Source: Microbacterium sp. GCS4
GTDB lineage: Bacteria; Actinomycetota; Actinomycetes; Actinomycetales; Microbacteriaceae
Length of the DNA stretch: 64,000 bases
Direction: 5' to 3'
Assembly: GCF_001262495.1 (NCBI RefSeq)
Contig: NZ_LGYE01000001.1
Location: 62,001-126,000, forward strand
Shown here one piece after another: positions 62,489-64,000 of this stretch. Each line of letters opens with the position of its first letter. The first letter of the stretch is position 1. A model generated the notes under the pieces. That model had not been told where the DNA came from and ran no database searches. It saw only the letters and a program-made list of their open reading frames with translations. Position numbers and translations under genes: made by a program.

Positions 62489-64000
62489 ATGCCCACCGTG
62501 CTCACCACCTACTACGGCCGCGCCAAGCAGGTCGTGTCGGGCTTCACCGTCGCACAGCGCACGATCGCCGTGATCGGCGTCGCCCTGCTCGTGATGGGAG
62601 CAGTCGCGCTGGGCGCGTGGCTCACACGTCCGCAGATGAGCCCGCTGTTCACGGGCCTCAGCGCTGGAGATGCCTCGGCCGTCGTCGAGCAGCTCAAGTC
62701 GGCGGGGGTCGGCTACGAGCTCACCGAGGGCGGTGCGACCATCCTCGTGCCGGACGATCAGGTGTACGCGCAGCGTCTCGCCGCGGCATCCGCGGGCCTT
62801 CCCGGCGACACGAGCGAGGGCTACACGCTGCTCGACAAGATGGGCGTGACGGCGAGCGAGTTCCAGCAGTCCGTGACGTACAAGCGCGCGATCGAGGGCG
62901 AGCTCGCGGGTACGATCGGCGCGATGGACGGCATCTCCACGGCCTCGGTCCAGCTCGCGATCCCCGAGGAGAGCGTGTTCGTCTCGGAGAAGCAGAGCCC
63001 GACCGCCTCGGTGTTCGTGAAGACGCGCAACGGATCGACCCTGAGCGACGAGAAGATCGAGGCGATCGTGCACCTCACGAGCGCGGCGGTGCCCGGGATG
63101 ACGCCGGAGGACGTCGCCGTCACCGATCAGAACGGCCACGTGCTCTCGGCCGTGGGCGCGGGGATCAGCGGCAACTCGTCGAAGCAGGCCACCGAGCACG
63201 AGGCCAAGGTCGCGGCATCCGTGAGCAGCATGCTCGACACGATCGTCGGCCCGGGCAACGCGACGGTGACGGTCTCCGCGGATGTCGCGAACTCGACGTC
63301 CGAGCGTCTCGACGAGACCTACACCGCGCCGGACGATGCGCTCAGCCCCTCGGAGCAGACGAAGACCGAGACCTACACGGGCGGCGGACCCGGTGGGAAC
63401 GCCGGTGTCCTGGGTCCCGACAACATCGCAGTGCCGAACGGGACCACCGGCGACGGCGAGTACGAGTTCGAGGAGACCTCGCGCAGCAACGCCGTCAACA
63501 AGACGACCGAGAAGACGATCACCCCGGCGGGAGAGGTCACGCGCCAGACCGTGAGCATCGCCGTGAACCGCGGAGAGGTCACGGGTGTGACGGCGAACCA
63601 GATCGAGGCTCTCGTGGCCTCCGCCGCCGGCATCGATGTCGACCGCGGCGACGAGATCGCCGTCGAGTTCGTCGACTTCGCGACCTCCGGAGCGACGGCG
63701 GCGCAGACCGCCCTGCAGGCGGCCGAGGCCGAGCGTGCGGCGGAGATGCAGCAGGAGCTGATCCGCTCAGCGATCATCGGCGGGTCGATCCTGCTGGCGG
63801 TCGTCATCCTCGTGGTGTTCCTCGCGGTACGGCGCCGCATGAAGCGCCGCGTGATGTACACCGACGACGGGCCGATCGAGTACTTCGCCACGGTGACGGA
63901 GGACGAGGAGCAGAAGCTGCGCTCGCTGCGCGACCTCAAGGACCCCGACGCGATCCCGCTGCCCGGCCCGACCAGGCTGCTGCCCTCGGCGGCCGTCGAC
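62489..64000 (+). CDS. fliF: Flagellar MS-ring protein, truncated by the window end
   Basis: The first 504 codons of FliF from ATG 62489. An N-terminal helix (TIAVIGVALLVMGAVALGAWL), ring-building motifs (LLDKMGVTASEFQQSVTYKRAIEGELAGTI, ASVQLAIPEESVF, ASVFVK), a disordered region and a second helix (AIIGGSILLAVVILVVFLAV) at about 427-446 are visible. The frame is open at 64000, so the FliG-binding tail is missing only because the window stops. Confidence 0.93.
   Translation, partial: MPTVLTTYYGRAKQVVSGFTVAQRTIAVIGVALLVMGAVALGAWLTRPQMSPLFTGLSAGDASAVVEQLKSAGVGYELTEGGATILVPDDQVYAQRLAAASAGLPGDTSEGYTLLDKMGVTASEFQQSVTYKRAIEGELAGTIGAMDGISTASVQLAIPEESVFVSEKQSPTASVFVKTRNGSTLSDEKIEAIVHLTSAAVPGMTPEDVAVTDQNGHVLSAVGAGISGNSSKQATEHEAKVAASVSSMLDTIVGPGNATVTVSADVANSTSERLDETYTAPDDALSPSEQTKTETYTGGGPGGNAGVLGPDNIAVPNGTTGDGEYEFEETSRSNAVNKTTEKTITPAGEVTRQTVSIAVNRGEVTGVTANQIEALVASAAGIDVDRGDEIAVEFVDFATSGATAAQTALQAAEAERAAEMQQELIRSAIIGGSILLAVVILVVFLAVRRRMKRRVMYTDDGPIEYFATVTEDEEQKLRSLRDLKDPDAIPLPGPTRLLPSAAVD

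Overview
The window is high-GC actinobacterial chromosome, most likely a motile Microbacteriaceae close to Microbacterium. The grounds are the actinobacterial homodimeric AceE, a FasR-like PucR regulator beside fabDHPF, the DUF3145 and DUF3099 proteins, the GT4 glycogen synthase next to glgC, and many GTG starts and leaderless-looking genes. No database search was possible; family names come from recognising motifs and gene order.

Layout. 1-1.9 kb: biotin ECF transporter bioYMN. 1.8-6.2 kb: acyltransferase, LuxR-type two-component system with a DedA gene, CHY zinc finger. 6.2-16.7 kb: housekeeping genes (ABC-F, PdxH-like oxidase, SURF1, DUF3099, FabG, SerB, GlgC/GlgA, ABC ATPase, ribosomal L31 type B). 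17-24.3 kb: peptidase-like hydrolase coupled to a DUF262-DUF1524 (GmrSD-type) restriction protein, an oxygenase-like protein behind a possible iron box, DUF3145, and a divergent MocR/YczE pair. 24.4-32 kb: aceE-fasR-fabD-fabH-acpP-fabF, apparently one transcription unit joining acetyl-CoA supply to type II fatty acid synthesis.

32,145-48,424: tRNA-Val(TAC) followed by a complete-looking 16.2-kb prophage bounded by perfect 39-bp att repeats. It carries about 25 genes: an immunity switch, packaging, a protease-capsid fusion, a short siphovirus tail module, lysis and a tyrosine integrase, with no replication enzymes recognised. The repressor gene reads through attL and takes its stop codon from the host tRNA. 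Rebuilding attP in silico extends it by 17 codons to a TGA that overlaps the next phage gene as ATGA. With an integrase ending in IAA, this is the layout of integration-dependent immunity and is the most interesting system in the window.

48.4-56 kb: a minus-strand run of overlapping genes (GtrA, QxxRW GT2, GT39-like transferase, DUF4397 protein, GH8 hydrolase, lipoprotein-type class F sortase, then a polyprenol-phosphate-mannose-synthase-like GT2) that looks like a surface or exopolysaccharide locus. 56-57.2 kb: VanZ/RDD membrane protein. 57.3-64 kb: start of a flagellar cluster (sigma factor, fliC, fliD, fliS, FliT-like, flgB, flgC, fliE, fliF running off the end). A shared promoter-like motif precedes fliC and flgB.

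No stretch longer than 300 bases lacks a gene.
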